Numbered from the stretch's first letter, positions 27,673 to 36,878 are shown. The stretch: 64,000 nucleotides of DNA from Clostridium gallinarum (GCF_014836325.1 NZ_JACSQZ010000005.1:24007-88006), one strand, 5' to 3'. The notes: a model not told the origin generated them from the letters alone. Numbers and translations: made by a program.

Positions 27673-28851
27673 ATGATTAATGTATATGGTGAAGTTTCAA
27701 AAAGCATTTTAAATAAAGTTAATGAAAATATTTATTTAATATTAGAGTTATTTACTGAATCTTGTAAAGCGATGGACTTTGAAACTTTTTTAGCAGAAAT
27801 ATTTCCAAAACATTATCTAAGAAAGAATATTAATAGGTGCATAGAAACAGTAGAAGAGCTTATGGAGTATACAACTGATACATATAAACATGATTTAACA
27901 CCATTGCAAGAATATGCTTTATTTCATCTGTTAGAATGGTGGATAGACGTTTCCGATTTTGAGTTTGATCAGGCAGTTGGTGAGAAAGAGATTATAACAG
28001 ATGATGATAAGTACATTTCAGATAATATTAATAATGTTGAAGAATATAAGAGTTTTATGTTTAGTGATTGGGATTTTTTAGATGAATTTCTAGCAAGCTA
28101 TGTAGAAGCCTACAAAAGTTATGGACCAATGATTAAGGAACTTTATGATAATGATTTAGATGATTATGTTGAGTTGTTACCTGATGATAAAAAGAAAGAA
28201 TACTACATGGCTAAAGGGAGATTTGAATTATTAAGTAAAGAAGATGAGAATTTTAATAACGAACAATTAGTTATAAAGCAAATATATAATGCTCTTAAAG
28301 CAAGAGAAAAGTATCCTAAGAGATTACAAGACACATCGGAAACTGAATTAAGTGATGATATTGCAGATATAGTTAGAGAAAATCTACATAGCAATAACTT
28401 AATTATAACAAGAGAAATGCCTAATGGATTTGCTAAGAAATGTATAGGAGAATGTGATTTTTATATTTATACTTATATAGATGGAGTTTATAAAATTATT
28501 TCAATTGGTGAAAATAAAGAATGGGGTAAGTATGAGAAACAATTGAAACAATTGATAGGCTATATGACAAATGATGTTCAGTTTGGATTTACTATTCTAT
28601 TTAATAAAAGTGTCCAACCTAATACGGCTTTGGCTAAGAGAATAGAAATATTAAAGGATTTTTCAGTAGAGGTCAATGGTGAAAAATGTTTTGGGGTGGT
28701 AGGAGGTATTTTGGAATCAAAAGTTATGAATAATGTTTTGTTGACGAAGCATGAGAACCCTGAAAAAAAGGGATCATATTTTAGAATATATCATTTTATC
28801 ATTAATTCTCATTTAGAAGAAAGACAGAAGAGTGCAATAGATGCAAGATAA
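27673..28851 (+). CDS. Protein with PD-(D/E)XK nuclease signature (transposon cargo)
   Basis: 392 aa, family not recognised. Residues 1-190 are acidic and probably helical. From about 220 the order of motifs fits a PD-(D/E)XK nuclease: Glu225 in a leading helix, Asp262 (GECDFYIY), Glu280-Asn-Lys282 (IGENKEWG), then Gln290/Gln293 in the following helix and a beta strand FGFTILF. It lies between the BREX operon and the distal transposon end, where defence cargo commonly accumulates. It could be an effector or a nuclease for mobile DNA; the function is inferred from motif and context. Confidence 0.65.
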   Translation: MINVYGEVSKSILNKVNENIYLILELFTESCKAMDFETFLAEIFPKHYLRKNINRCIETVEELMEYTTDTYKHDLTPLQEYALFHLLEWWIDVSDFEFDQAVGEKEIITDDDKYISDNINNVEEYKSFMFSDWDFLDEFLASYVEAYKSYGPMIKELYDNDLDDYVELLPDDKKKEYYMAKGRFELLSKEDENFNNEQLVIKQIYNALKAREKYPKRLQDTSETELSDDIADIVRENLHSNNLIITREMPNGFAKKCIGECDFYIYTYIDGVYKIISIGENKEWGKYEKQLKQLIGYMTNDVQFGFTILFNKSVQPNTALAKRIEILKDFSVEVNGEKCFGVVGGILESKVMNNVLLTKHENPEKKGSYFRIYHFIINSHLEERQKSAIDAR

Positions 28852-28945
28852 AAAGGAGTAATTAAACATTGAGATAGTACAGCAAGAATTTCTGAATTGA
28901 TTTATATTTTTTATTCTAAAAGGAAATTTAAATTATATGAAGTTT

Positions 28946-29087
28946 GATCAAACTTTATTGTAAAAAATAATTATGAAGAAAGATAAAAAGAATAATATTT
29001 AGTTCAAACTTTGTTTTAAAATATAATTTTTTATTTTACATAAAAATAAGGTTTATGGTAAGTATTTAGTTCAAACTTTATTGTAAA
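28946..29087 (-). promoter_or_regulatory. Tn7-like left end: three spaced TnsB-type sites
   Basis: Three minus-strand sites matching TTTACAATAAAGTTTGAAC: 28946-28964, 29002-29020 (TTTAAAACAAAG variant) and 29069-29087, spaced 56 and 67 bp apart. The outermost lies 6 bp from the terminus at 29093. Spaced sites here and packed sites at the other end reproduce the asymmetric Tn7 architecture. Confidence 0.88.
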
Positions 29088-29093
29088 CCTACA

Positions 29094-29098
29094 ATAAT
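29094..29098. repeat. Target-site duplication, distal side
   Basis: ATAAT immediately after the terminal TGTAGG (read on the minus strand), identical to 2485-2489 and directly followed by the ATG of the displaced small gene. Confidence 0.9.
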
Positions 29099-29263
29099 AT
29101 GAGAGAAGAATTAATAAAAACTTTATTAAATGAATATAAAGAAACTCAAAAAGCTTTGGAATTAGGAATAGATTGGCTTAATGAAAAAGATTATGCTAAA
29201 GGAAAATTAGATTTAGTTAAAGTAATAATAGCGGATTTAGAAAAGTTATCTAAAGAAGCTTAA
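29099..29263 (+). CDS. Small glmS-neighbour protein, displaced host copy
   Basis: 54 aa (MREELIKTLLNEYKETQK...). It begins right after the target duplication. Rejoining the flanks without the element puts its ATG 29 nt after the glmS stop, with GAGGAGAG (2476-2483) as ribosome site, so insertion separated the gene from its translation signal and from glmS. The remaining upstream sequence is the transposon end, which offers no good ribosome site. Product closely similar to the 2722-2892 copy; function unknown. Confidence 0.75.
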   Translation: MREELIKTLLNEYKETQKALELGIDWLNEKDYAKGKLDLVKVIIADLEKLSKEA

Positions 29264-29275
29264 GAATAATATAAG

Positions 29276-29317
29276 CTGCACATTTATACAATTATTGTAT
29301 AAGTGTGCAGTTTTTAT
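29276..29317 (+). terminator. Terminator after the displaced small gene
   Basis: A stem of about 15 bp starting CTGCAC and closing GTGCAG with a short ATTA loop, then TTTTTATTT. Confidence 0.85.
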
Positions 29318-29340
29318 TTAATTGAAAATTATTTTCAATA

Positions 29341-29395
29341 ATTATCTTGACTTCAAGATAATTTAGGGTTATAATTATCTTGAAATAAAGATAAT
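29341..29395 (+). promoter_or_regulatory. MarR operon promoter with two palindromic operators
   Basis: -35 TTGACT (29347-29352) and -10 TATAAT (29370-29375) with 17-bp spacing. Palindrome 1 (29341-29362, arms ATTATCTTGA / TCAAGATAAT around CT) covers the -35; palindrome 2 (29374-29395, arms ATTATCTT / AAGATAAT) covers the end of the -10 and the start region. This is a textbook autorepressed MarR promoter. Confidence 0.85.
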
Positions 29396-29407
29396 GTAGG
29401 TGAATGT

Positions 29408-29830
29408 ATGAATGATGTAAATTTAAAGCTAGTTATTGCAATGGCAAGAACTTATGATGATTTGTTTTTTCAAATAGAGAAAAATGTCCAAGAATTTGGA
29501 TTAAATATTAGTGAATTCGGTGTTTTAGAAATGCTATATCATAAAGGTGATCAGCCAGTACAAAAGGTAGCCGAAAAAATTCTTGTAACTAGTGGAACTA
29601 TTACTTACGTAATAAATAAACTAGAAAAAAAGGGCTTTGTTATTAGAAGAAAATGTGATAAAGATAAAAGAGTTTTTTATGTATCTTTAACTGAAAAGGG
29701 AAGAGAATTTATTCATCATATATTTCCTAAACATAAAGAATTTATAAGTAACTTATTTAAGGATTTAGATGAAGAAAATAAAATACAGCTTTTAGAAAAT
29801 CTAATTAAGTTAAGAAAAGTATTAAAATAA
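29408..29830 (+). CDS. MarR-family transcriptional regulator
   Basis: 140 aa. The winged-helix core spans about 35-105 (VQKVAEKILVTSGTITYVIN recognition region, then the wing RKCDKDKRVFYVSLTEKG with the conserved DxRxxxVxLT pattern). It probably represses its own operon through two palindromes just upstream and controls the nitroreductase and pirin genes that follow. The signal is unknown; electrophiles, quinones or nitro compounds are plausible from the operon content. Confidence 0.92.
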   Translation: MNDVNLKLVIAMARTYDDLFFQIEKNVQEFGLNISEFGVLEMLYHKGDQPVQKVAEKILVTSGTITYVINKLEKKGFVIRRKCDKDKRVFYVSLTEKGREFIHHIFPKHKEFISNLFKDLDEENKIQLLENLIKLRKVLK

Positions 29831-29887
29831 TTTATAAAAATAAAAAATATATAAAGGTAATTTATATATAAAAGGAGAGGTTATAAA

Positions 29888-30487
29888 ATGAGTAAAAATT
29901 TTATTGAAGCTATAAAAGAAAGAAGAAGCATTTATGCTATAAGCAAGGAGTCACCAATATCAGATGAAAAAATTGTAGAAATAGTAGAGGATGTTGTAAA
30001 ACATGTACCATCAGCTTTTAATTCTCAAACAACAAGAACTGTTGTATTATTAGGAGAACATCATGATAAGCTTTGGGATATAACTATGGAAGCTTTAAGA
30101 AAGATAGTTCCTGAGAAGGATTTTGGATCAACTGAAGAAAAAATTAATTCTTTTAAGGCTGGATATGGAACAGTATTATTCTTTGAAGATTTTGCAGTAG
30201 TTGAATCCTTACAAAAACAATTTGAATTGTATAAGGATAATTTCCCAGTATGGGCATTGCAAACTTCAGGTATGATGCAATTTTCAGTTTGGACTGCTTT
30301 TGCAACAGAAGGTATTGGAGGAAGTTTACAACACTATACTGAATTAATAGATGCAGAAGTTAAGAAGGAATTTAATATACCAGAAAGTTGGAAGATGTTA
30401 GCTCAAATGCCTTTTGGAAAGATTGTAAAAGGAGCAGGAGAAAAAGCTTTTAATCCAATAGAAGACAGAGTTAAGGTTTTAAGATAG
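29888..30487 (+). CDS. Nitroreductase-family flavoprotein
   Basis: 199 aa, single nitroreductase domain close to the HBN1/Frm2-like group. N-terminal RRSIYAISKESPISDE and PSAFNSQTTRTVVL form part of the FMN site; MPFGKIVKGAGEKAF near the C-terminus is typical. Likely an NAD(P)H-dependent FMN enzyme reducing nitro or quinone compounds or lipid-derived electrophiles. AAAGGAGAGG precedes the ATG; 57 nt after the MarR gene and 10 nt before the pirin gene. Confidence 0.9.
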   Translation: MSKNFIEAIKERRSIYAISKESPISDEKIVEIVEDVVKHVPSAFNSQTTRTVVLLGEHHDKLWDITMEALRKIVPEKDFGSTEEKINSFKAGYGTVLFFEDFAVVESLQKQFELYKDNFPVWALQTSGMMQFSVWTAFATEGIGGSLQHYTELIDAEVKKEFNIPESWKMLAQMPFGKIVKGAGEKAFNPIEDRVKVLR

Positions 30488-30497
30488 GAGAAAATTT

Positions 30498-31205
30498 ATG
30501 TTAAGAAAATTAGATCATAGAAATATGGGGAAAAGTGATTTAGGATGGCTAAGAAGTACATTTCATTTCTCTTTTGCAGAATATTTCAATATAGATAATA
30601 TGAACTTTGGAGTTTTAAGAGTAATAAATGATGATCTAATAGCAGGAGGAACAGGATTTGATTTTCATCCACATAAGGATATGGAAATTGTATCTTATGT
30701 TGTTAGAGGTGGATTAAGCCATAGTGATACTATGGGAAATAAAAACACTGTATATAGAGGCGAAGTTCAATATATGAGTGCCGGAACAGGAGTTTATCAT
30801 AGTGAGGAAAACCTTAGTGATGAAACTATAAGATTACTTCAAATTTGGGTAGTTCCAGATAAGAAGGGATATAAGCCAGCTTATGGAGATTATAGATTTA
30901 ATTGGGATGATAGAATAAATAAATGGCTTAATATAGTATCAAGTAAAGAAGGAAATGCACCTATAAAGATTAATCAAGATGCAAACTTCTATGTAGTTGA
31001 ATTAGAGGAAGGAAAAGAAATAGATTTCCAAGTTGGTTCTAATAGACAGGCTTATTTAGTTCAAATAGAAGGAGACTCTACTATTAATAATATTAGTCTT
31101 AATGAAAGAGATGCACTTGAAATAGTTGAAGAAGATATTTTAATAAAAGCAGATAAAAAGTCACATATACTCGTGATTGAAATGAAAAAAGAATTAAAGT
31201 GGTAG
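30498..31205 (+). CDS. Pirin-family cupin protein (YhhW-type)
   Basis: 235 aa. Double cupin with the pirin N-terminal metal site: FHPHKDMEIVSYVVRGGLSH and GEVQYMSAGTGVYHSEEN supply the His/Glu ligands. Homologues such as E. coli YhhW have quercetin 2,3-dioxygenase activity in vitro, but in an anaerobe this may not be the physiological role. Third gene of the MarR operon; a terminator follows at 31222. Confidence 0.9.
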   Translation: MLRKLDHRNMGKSDLGWLRSTFHFSFAEYFNIDNMNFGVLRVINDDLIAGGTGFDFHPHKDMEIVSYVVRGGLSHSDTMGNKNTVYRGEVQYMSAGTGVYHSEENLSDETIRLLQIWVVPDKKGYKPAYGDYRFNWDDRINKWLNIVSSKEGNAPIKINQDANFYVVELEEGKEIDFQVGSNRQAYLVQIEGDSTINNISLNERDALEIVEEDILIKADKKSHILVIEMKKELKW

Positions 31206-31221
31206 ATTTTAAATATACAGT

Positions 31222-31250
31222 AAGAGGCTATTTTAAATAGTCTCTTTTAT
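31222..31250 (+). terminator. Terminator of the MarR operon
   Basis: AAGAGGCTATTT / AAATAGTCTCTT stem followed by TTAT, 17 nt after the pirin stop. Confidence 0.85.
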
Positions 31251-31452
31251 TTTGGTTAAAATCATAATTATTATTTTAAAATAACTATTATCTTTTAAAC
31301 TCAAGAAAAATTTGGTATAGTAAATTTACGTTATACTTCTATATAAAATATTAATTGCATAATAGAAGATAGCAATGCAAATACTTAAAATATTAAAGTT
31401 TTTTTATATAAATAATTTTATAACTAGAAAATTCAAAGGAGGAATAATAAGT

Positions 31453-34400
31453 ATGAGAAGAACAAAAACCATGGATGGAAATACTGCAGCAGCTTATGTC
31501 TCTTATGCCTTAACAGAAGTAAGCTCTATTTATCCAATAACACCTTCTTCACCTATGGCTGAGCATGTAGATGAATGGGTTGCAAAGGGAAGAAAAAATA
31601 TATTTGGTAAGCCTGTAAAGGTAGTTGAAATGCAATCAGAGGCAGGAGCAGCGGGTGCACTTCATGGTACTCTTCAAGCTGGAGCTTTAGGAACAACTTT
31701 TACAGCTTCACAAGGTTTATTACTTATGGTTCCAAATATGTATAAGATGGTAGGTGAAAGGCTTCCAGCAGTTATACATGTAGCTGCAAGAGCAATAGCA
31801 ACTTCATCTTTAAGTATATTTGGTGATCATCAAGATGTTATGGCAGCAAGGCAAACTGGTTTTGCAATGCTTTCAGAAGGATCCGTTCAAGAAGTTATGG
31901 ATTTATCAGCAGTTGCACATTTAACTGCTATTAAGGCAAGAATGCCTTTTGTAAATTTCTTTGATGGATTTAGAATATCTCATGAAATACAAAAAATTGA
32001 GCTTTTAGAATATGATGAGCTTGCAAAGCTTGTTGATTATGAAGCTTTAGATAATTTTAGAAAAAATGCATTAAACCCGGATCATCCAGTTATAAGAGGA
32101 ACAGCTCAAAATCCAGATGTGTACTTCCAATTAACTGAATCATTAAATAAATACTATGAAGATATTCCTGATATTGTAGAAGAGTATATGTCAAAGATAA
32201 CTGAACTTACTGGAAGAGAATATCATTGTTTTGATTATTATGGAGATCAAGATGCAGATAGAATATTAGTAGCTATGGGCTCAGTGATAGAAGTTGCTGA
32301 AGAAACTATAGACTATTTAAGAAGTAAAGGTGAGAAAGTAGGACTTGTAAAGGTAAGACTTTATAGACCATTTTCAATAGAAAAATTATTAAAAGTTATA
32401 CCAAAGAGTGTAAAGAAGATAGCTGTATTAGATAGGACTAAAGAGCCTGGATCTATTGGCGAGCCTTTATATTTAGATATAGTTAGAGCTGTTAATGAAA
32501 TGGAAAATCCACCAAAGGTATATGGTGGTAGATTTGGGCTTGGTTCAAAAGATCCATATCCATCAGATATAGCAGCAGTTTTTGATAACTTAAAAGAAGA
32601 AAAGCCTAAAAATAGGTTTACTATAGGAATTGAAGATGATGTAACTTATCTTTCATTAGAACCTAAAAAAGAAATAGATGCTACTCCAGAGGGAATAACA
32701 GCATGTAAGTTCTGGGGATTAGGTTCAGATGGTACAGTTGGAGCGAATAAAAGTGCTATTAAGATAATCGGTGACCATACTAATATGTATGCACAAGGTT
32801 ATTTTGCTTATGACTCTAAAAAATCAGGAGGAATTACAGTTTCTCACTTAAGATTTGGTAAGACACCAATAAAGTCACACTATGAAATAGATCAAGCAGA
32901 TTTTGTAGCATGTCATAATCAATCCTATGTTTATAATTATGATATATTAAAAGGTCTTAAGAAAAATGGAGTATTTGTTTTAAATACTATTTGGAGCGAA
33001 GAAGAATTAAATAAGAGACTTCCAGCTAAGATAAAGAGATACATAGCAGAAAATAATATACAATTCTATATTATTAATGCAATTAAAATAGCGCAAGAAA
33101 TAGGACTTGGCGGAAGAATTAATATGATAATGCAAGCAGCTTTCTTTAAGTTAGCAAACATTATTCCTATTGAAGATGCTGTTAAGTATTTAAAAGAAGC
33201 AGTAGTTACATCCTATGGTAAAAAGGGTGAAAAAGTAGTTAATATGAACTACGAAGCTATTGATAAAGGCTTAGAATCATTAGTTAAAGTAACTCCTGCT
33301 GATGATTGGAAAAATGCAGAAGATGATATGTTAGAAGAAAAAATTAGTGTTCCTAAGTTTGTTGAGGAAATTTGTATTCCAATAAATAAATTAGAAGGAA
33401 GCAATTTACCTGTATCAACTTTTGTAGATTTAGGAGCTTCTGATGGTACTTTTATGGCTGGAACAACTGCCTTTGAAAAGAGAGGTATAGCTGTTAATGT
33501 TCCTGAATGGCTTCCAGATAAGTGTATTCAATGTAATCAATGTTCATTTGTATGTCCTCATGCAGTTATTAGACCATTTTTAGCAACTAATAAGGAAGTT
33601 GAAAATGCTCCAGATAGCTACAAGAGTGTAAAAGCAAATGGAGTTAAAGGAAATACAGAATATAACTACACTATAGGTATTACACCTTTAGATTGTACTG
33701 GATGTGGAAACTGTGCTCAAATTTGTCCAGCACCAGGTAAGGCTTTAGTTATGAAGCCTATGGATACTCAAAGTGAACAAATTGAAGCATGGAACTATGC
33801 TGTTGAAAAGCTTACTCCAAAGGAAAATCCTATGAGTAAGACTACAGTTAAGGGTAGCCAATTTGAAGAACCATTACTTGAATTCTCAGGAGCTTGTGCA
33901 GGATGTGGGGAAACTCCATATGCTAAGCTTGTTACTCAATTATTTGGTGATAGAATGATGATTGCAAATGCAACAGGATGTTCATCAATTTGGGCATCAT
34001 CAGGAGCTGCTATGGCATATAGACCTAATCATAATGGTCATGGTCCAGCTTGGGCTAATTCATTATTTGAAGATAATGCAGAATATGGTCTTGGAATGTT
34101 CTTAGGTGTTAAAACTATTAGAGAAAGAATTGCGGACAATATAAGAATAGCTTTAAAAGAAGGCAATATGTCTGAAGAAGCTAAGGTTGTATTACAAGAT
34201 TGGCTAGATAATGTAGATAATGGAGAAGGAACAAGACAAAGAGCAGAAAACTTAAGAAGAGTTTTAGAAGAAGATAATTCAGAAATAGCAAAAGAAATAT
34301 TAAGGGATAAAGAATTCTTTGTTAAGAGATCTCAATGGATATTTGGTGGAGACGGTTGGGCTTACGATATTGGATATGGTGGCTTAGATCATGTATTAGC

Positions 34401-34983
34401 ATCTGGAGAAGATATAAATGTTTTAGTATTTGATACTGAAATTTACTCTAATACTGGTGGTCAATCATCTAAATCAACACCAGAAGCTGCAGTGGCTAAG
34501 TTTGCTGCAAATGGAAAGAGAACTAAGAAGAAGGATTTAGGATTAATGGCTATGACATATGGCTATGTATATGTAGCACAAGTATGTATGGGAGCTAATT
34601 TAAACCAAACTCTTAAAGCAATTGCAGAAGCAGAGGCTTATAAAGGACCTTCATTAATAATAGCTTATGCTACTTGTATATCACATGGAATTAAGATAGG
34701 TATGTCTAATACTCCATATGAAGAAAAGCGAGCTGTTGATTCAGGATACTGGCATTTATATAGATACAATCCGGATTTAAAAATTAATAGTAAGAATCCA
34801 TTTAATTTAGATTCTAAAGCACCAACTGCTAGCTTAAGAGATTTCTTAATGGGTGAAGTTAGATATGCTTCATTAGCTAAGGCATTCCCAGAACTTGCAG
34901 AAGATTTATTTGCAAAAACAGAAGAAAATGCTAAGGAAAGATACGAAAGGTATAAGAGCTTAGCAGAAAATACAATATTATAA
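31453..34983 (+). CDS. nifJ: Pyruvate:ferredoxin (flavodoxin) oxidoreductase
   Basis: 1176 aa, full-length single-chain PFOR. It converts pyruvate and CoA to acetyl-CoA, CO2 and reduced ferredoxin, central to clostridial fermentation. N-terminal domain with YPITPSSPMAEH; two 4Fe-4S clusters in CIQCNQCSFVCPH and CTGCGNCAQICPAPG; a further cluster region with CAGCGETPYAK; TPP-binding GDGWAYDIGYGG and the following NTGGQSSKSTP. I start at ATG 31453 (AAAGGAGGAAT upstream); an earlier in-frame ATG at 31375 lacks a ribosome site. Confidence 0.97.
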   Translation: MRRTKTMDGNTAAAYVSYALTEVSSIYPITPSSPMAEHVDEWVAKGRKNIFGKPVKVVEMQSEAGAAGALHGTLQAGALGTTFTASQGLLLMVPNMYKMVGERLPAVIHVAARAIATSSLSIFGDHQDVMAARQTGFAMLSEGSVQEVMDLSAVAHLTAIKARMPFVNFFDGFRISHEIQKIELLEYDELAKLVDYEALDNFRKNALNPDHPVIRGTAQNPDVYFQLTESLNKYYEDIPDIVEEYMSKITELTGREYHCFDYYGDQDADRILVAMGSVIEVAEETIDYLRSKGEKVGLVKVRLYRPFSIEKLLKVIPKSVKKIAVLDRTKEPGSIGEPLYLDIVRAVNEMENPPKVYGGRFGLGSKDPYPSDIAAVFDNLKEEKPKNRFTIGIEDDVTYLSLEPKKEIDATPEGITACKFWGLGSDGTVGANKSAIKIIGDHTNMYAQGYFAYDSKKSGGITVSHLRFGKTPIKSHYEIDQADFVACHNQSYVYNYDILKGLKKNGVFVLNTIWSEEELNKRLPAKIKRYIAENNIQFYIINAIKIAQEIGLGGRINMIMQAAFFKLANIIPIEDAVKYLKEAVVTSYGKKGEKVVNMNYEAIDKGLESLVKVTPADDWKNAEDDMLEEKISVPKFVEEICIPINKLEGSNLPVSTFVDLGASDGTFMAGTTAFEKRGIAVNVPEWLPDKCIQCNQCSFVCPHAVIRPFLATNKEVENAPDSYKSVKANGVKGNTEYNYTIGITPLDCTGCGNCAQICPAPGKALVMKPMDTQSEQIEAWNYAVEKLTPKENPMSKTTVKGSQFEEPLLEFSGACAGCGETPYAKLVTQLFGDRMMIANATGCSSIWASSGAAMAYRPNHNGHGPAWANSLFEDNAEYGLGMFLGVKTIRERIADNIRIALKEGNMSEEAKVVLQDWLDNVDNGEGTRQRAENLRRVLEEDNSEIAKEILRDKEFFVKRSQWIFGGDGWAYDIGYGGLDHVLASGEDINVLVFDTEIYSNTGGQSSKSTPEAAVAKFAANGKRTKKKDLGLMAMTYGYVYVAQVCMGANLNQTLKAIAEAEAYKGPSLIIAYATCISHGIKIGMSNTPYEEKRAVDSGYWHLYRYNPDLKINSKNPFNLDSKAPTASLRDFLMGEVRYASLAKAFPELAEDLFAKTEENAKERYERYKSLAENTIL

Positions 34984-35011
34984 TAAAAAATTAAAAAAAT
35001 ATTAATTTAAA

Positions 35012-35097
35012 AGCTCAACCTTGAGATTTGTTATTTTATATTGTACAGTTAAAATAAATACTGTATAAAGAATAACTTCACTTAGGTTGAGTTTTCT
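35012..35097 (+). terminator. Terminator after nifJ
   Basis: Outer stem CTCAACCT / AGGTTGAG with an inner TACAGT/ACTGTA hairpin, ending in TTTTCTTTATTT. The two-level hairpin is larger than usual. Confidence 0.65.
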
Positions 35098-35156
35098 TTA
35101 TTTAGATAATGATAATATATTAGTGTAGTAACATTAACTATGAAAAGGATGATTAC

Positions 35157-35840
35157 ATGTTTAAAAAAGTTGGTAAGAAAATTTTAAGAGAGAAATTAAT
35201 AAATGAAGAAATATTAGAAATAATACAAAGAAATATGATGCCTATGAATGAGTTAATGGCTTATTACCGTTGTGCAATTATGGAAGTTGAAACAAAATTT
35301 AAGGTGTTAAATGAAGAATTTTCATTACAATATGATAGAAATCCTATAGAAAATATAAAGTCTAGATTAAAATCTACAGATGGTATTATAAGAAAGCTTA
35401 ATAGAAAAGAATTACCTTTTTCATTAGAATCTATAGAAGAAAATATAAATGATGTGGCAGGGGTAAGAGTAATTTGTTCATTCCCAGAAGATATTTATAT
35501 GCTAGCAGAATGTTTATTAAGCCAAGATGATATTAAATTAATTGAGAAAAAAGATTATATAAAAAATCCAAAAGAAAGTGGATATAGAAGTTTACACTTA
35601 ATTATAGAAGTGCCAATTTTCTTAAAAAATGAAAAGAAAAGCATGAAAGTAGAAGTTCAACTTAGAACAATAGCAATGGATTTTTGGGCAAGTTTAGAAC
35701 ATAAATTAAGATATAAAAAAAGTATTGATCCAGAAGAAGCTGAAATTATAAGCAAAGAATTAATCGAATGCTCAGAGATTAGTGCATCCTTAGATAAGCG
35801 TATGGAAGAGATAAGAAATAGAATTGAAAAGAAATGTTAA
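35157..35840 (+). CDS. Small alarmone synthetase (RelA/SpoT synthetase domain only)
   Basis: 227 aa. It has only the (p)ppGpp synthetase domain of the RelQ/RelP type: DVAGVRVICSF, KNPKESGYRSLHLII and VEVQLRTIAMDFWASLEHKL are the nucleotide and metal-binding motifs. No HD hydrolase, TGS or ACT domains. It makes (p)ppGpp from ATP plus GTP/GDP in stress. AAAGGATG before the ATG. Monocistronic, with a shared terminator downstream. Confidence 0.93.
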   Translation: MFKKVGKKILREKLINEEILEIIQRNMMPMNELMAYYRCAIMEVETKFKVLNEEFSLQYDRNPIENIKSRLKSTDGIIRKLNRKELPFSLESIEENINDVAGVRVICSFPEDIYMLAECLLSQDDIKLIEKKDYIKNPKESGYRSLHLIIEVPIFLKNEKKSMKVEVQLRTIAMDFWASLEHKLRYKKSIDPEEAEIISKELIECSEISASLDKRMEEIRNRIEKKC

Positions 35841-35845
35841 TATAA

Positions 35846-35890
35846 AAATAAAGTTAATTACACATTCTCTAATGTAATTAACTTTATTTA
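35846..35890. terminator. Bidirectional terminator between alarmone synthetase and sirtuin
   Basis: A long AAATAAAGTTAATTACA / TGTAATTAACTTTATTT stem (17 bp) between convergent genes, with A and T runs on both sides. Confidence 0.88.
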
Positions 35891-35894
35891 GTTT

Positions 35895-36632
35895 TTATAA
35901 ATTATTAACAGCTTCGTTTAAAACTTTTCCAATAGAATCATGTATAACTAAATTAGCTTTACTATCAGCAGAGGTAGAGCTTTTATTTATTAAAACTAAA
36001 TTCTTTCCTCTAAAGTAATTTATAAGTCCAGCAGCAGGATAAACTACAAGAGAAGTACCACCAATAATTAAAGTATCTGCTTTAGAAATTGCATCAACAG
36101 CACCTTGAATTGTAGCATCATCAAGACCTTCTTCATATAAAACCACATCAGGTTTAACTCTTCCACCACATTTAGTACAAGTAGGTACTCCTTTAGATTC
36201 TAAAATAAAATTTTCATCATAAAATTCATTACAACTGACACAATAATTCCTTAATACAGAACCATGAAGCTCAAAAACATTTTTACTTCCAGCAGCTTGA
36301 TGAAGTCCATCTATATTTTGAGTTATAACAGCTTTTAATTTTCCTAGTTTCTCAAGTTTAGCTAAAGCAATATGGGCATTATTAGGTTTAGCTTCTGGAT
36401 ATATAAGCTTAGCTTTATAAAAATTAAAAAATTCTTCAGGATATCGTATATAAAAGCTATGAGATACTAACTGCTCAGGAGTAAAAGTAATATTAAGCTT
36501 TTCATTAAATAAACCATTAGAACTCCTAAAGTCTGGAATCCCAGATTCTGTGCTGACTCCAGCGCCACCAAAGAATACTATGTTGTTACTTTCTTTAAGG
36601 ATTTGAATTAGTTTATCTATCTTATTTTCCAT
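35895..36632 (-). CDS. cobB: NAD-dependent protein deacylase (sirtuin)
   Basis: 245 aa. NAD-binding GGAGVSTESGIPDFRS (22-37), catalytic TQNIDGLHQ and LHGS His region, a Cys4 zinc ribbon (CVSC...CTKCG), and GGTSLVVYPAAG for NAD. Removes acetyl and related acyl groups from lysines using NAD. GGAGAT precedes the ATG at 36632. It stands alone on the minus strand. Confidence 0.95.
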   Translation of the reverse strand: MENKIDKLIQILKESNNIVFFGGAGVSTESGIPDFRSSNGLFNEKLNITFTPEQLVSHSFYIRYPEEFFNFYKAKLIYPEAKPNNAHIALAKLEKLGKLKAVITQNIDGLHQAAGSKNVFELHGSVLRNYCVSCNEFYDENFILESKGVPTCTKCGGRVKPDVVLYEEGLDDATIQGAVDAISKADTLIIGGTSLVVYPAAGLINYFRGKNLVLINKSSTSADSKANLVIHDSIGKVLNEAVNNL

Positions 36633-36878
36633 TAAATCATCTCCGATATTATTTTTATTTATTATAGCATAAAATATTTAGAGAGATAATTTAAATCCAT
36701 AAGTATTTGAGTTAATTTATCTACTCTATTTTTTAATTATCCATAAATATAATCCATATTTTATTATTTTGCACCTTAATGGAAAAGTGAATTTCCAAGT
36801 ATATGCAAATTATCCTTGTAATTTTTTTAACAATGTTATAATATTTATTTAGAAAATTCAACTAAAGGAAACAAAAGG

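Larger units (their letters stand above)
2490..29093 (+). mobile_element. Complete Tn7-like transposon carrying a type I BREX island
   Basis: Both ends are visible. The glmS-proximal end begins TGTAGATTTACAATAAAG; the distal end, read on the minus strand, begins TGTAGGTTTACAATAAAG. A 5-bp duplication ATAAT flanks the element (2485-2489, 29094-29098). Length is 26,604 bp. Insertion lies 24 nt after the glmS stop, the classical attTn7 spacing. Cargo order: small gene, tnsA, tnsB, tnsC, two tniQ, XRE regulator, GHKL ATPase, brxA-brxB-brxC-pglX-pglZ-brxL, nuclease-like gene. No transposition gene is visibly broken, so the element may still be mobile. Confidence 0.95.

Noticed and set aside
29099..29263. 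The displaced small gene as a transposon gene
   Set aside because: It begins after the target duplication and joins glmS cleanly when the element is removed, so it is host sequence.
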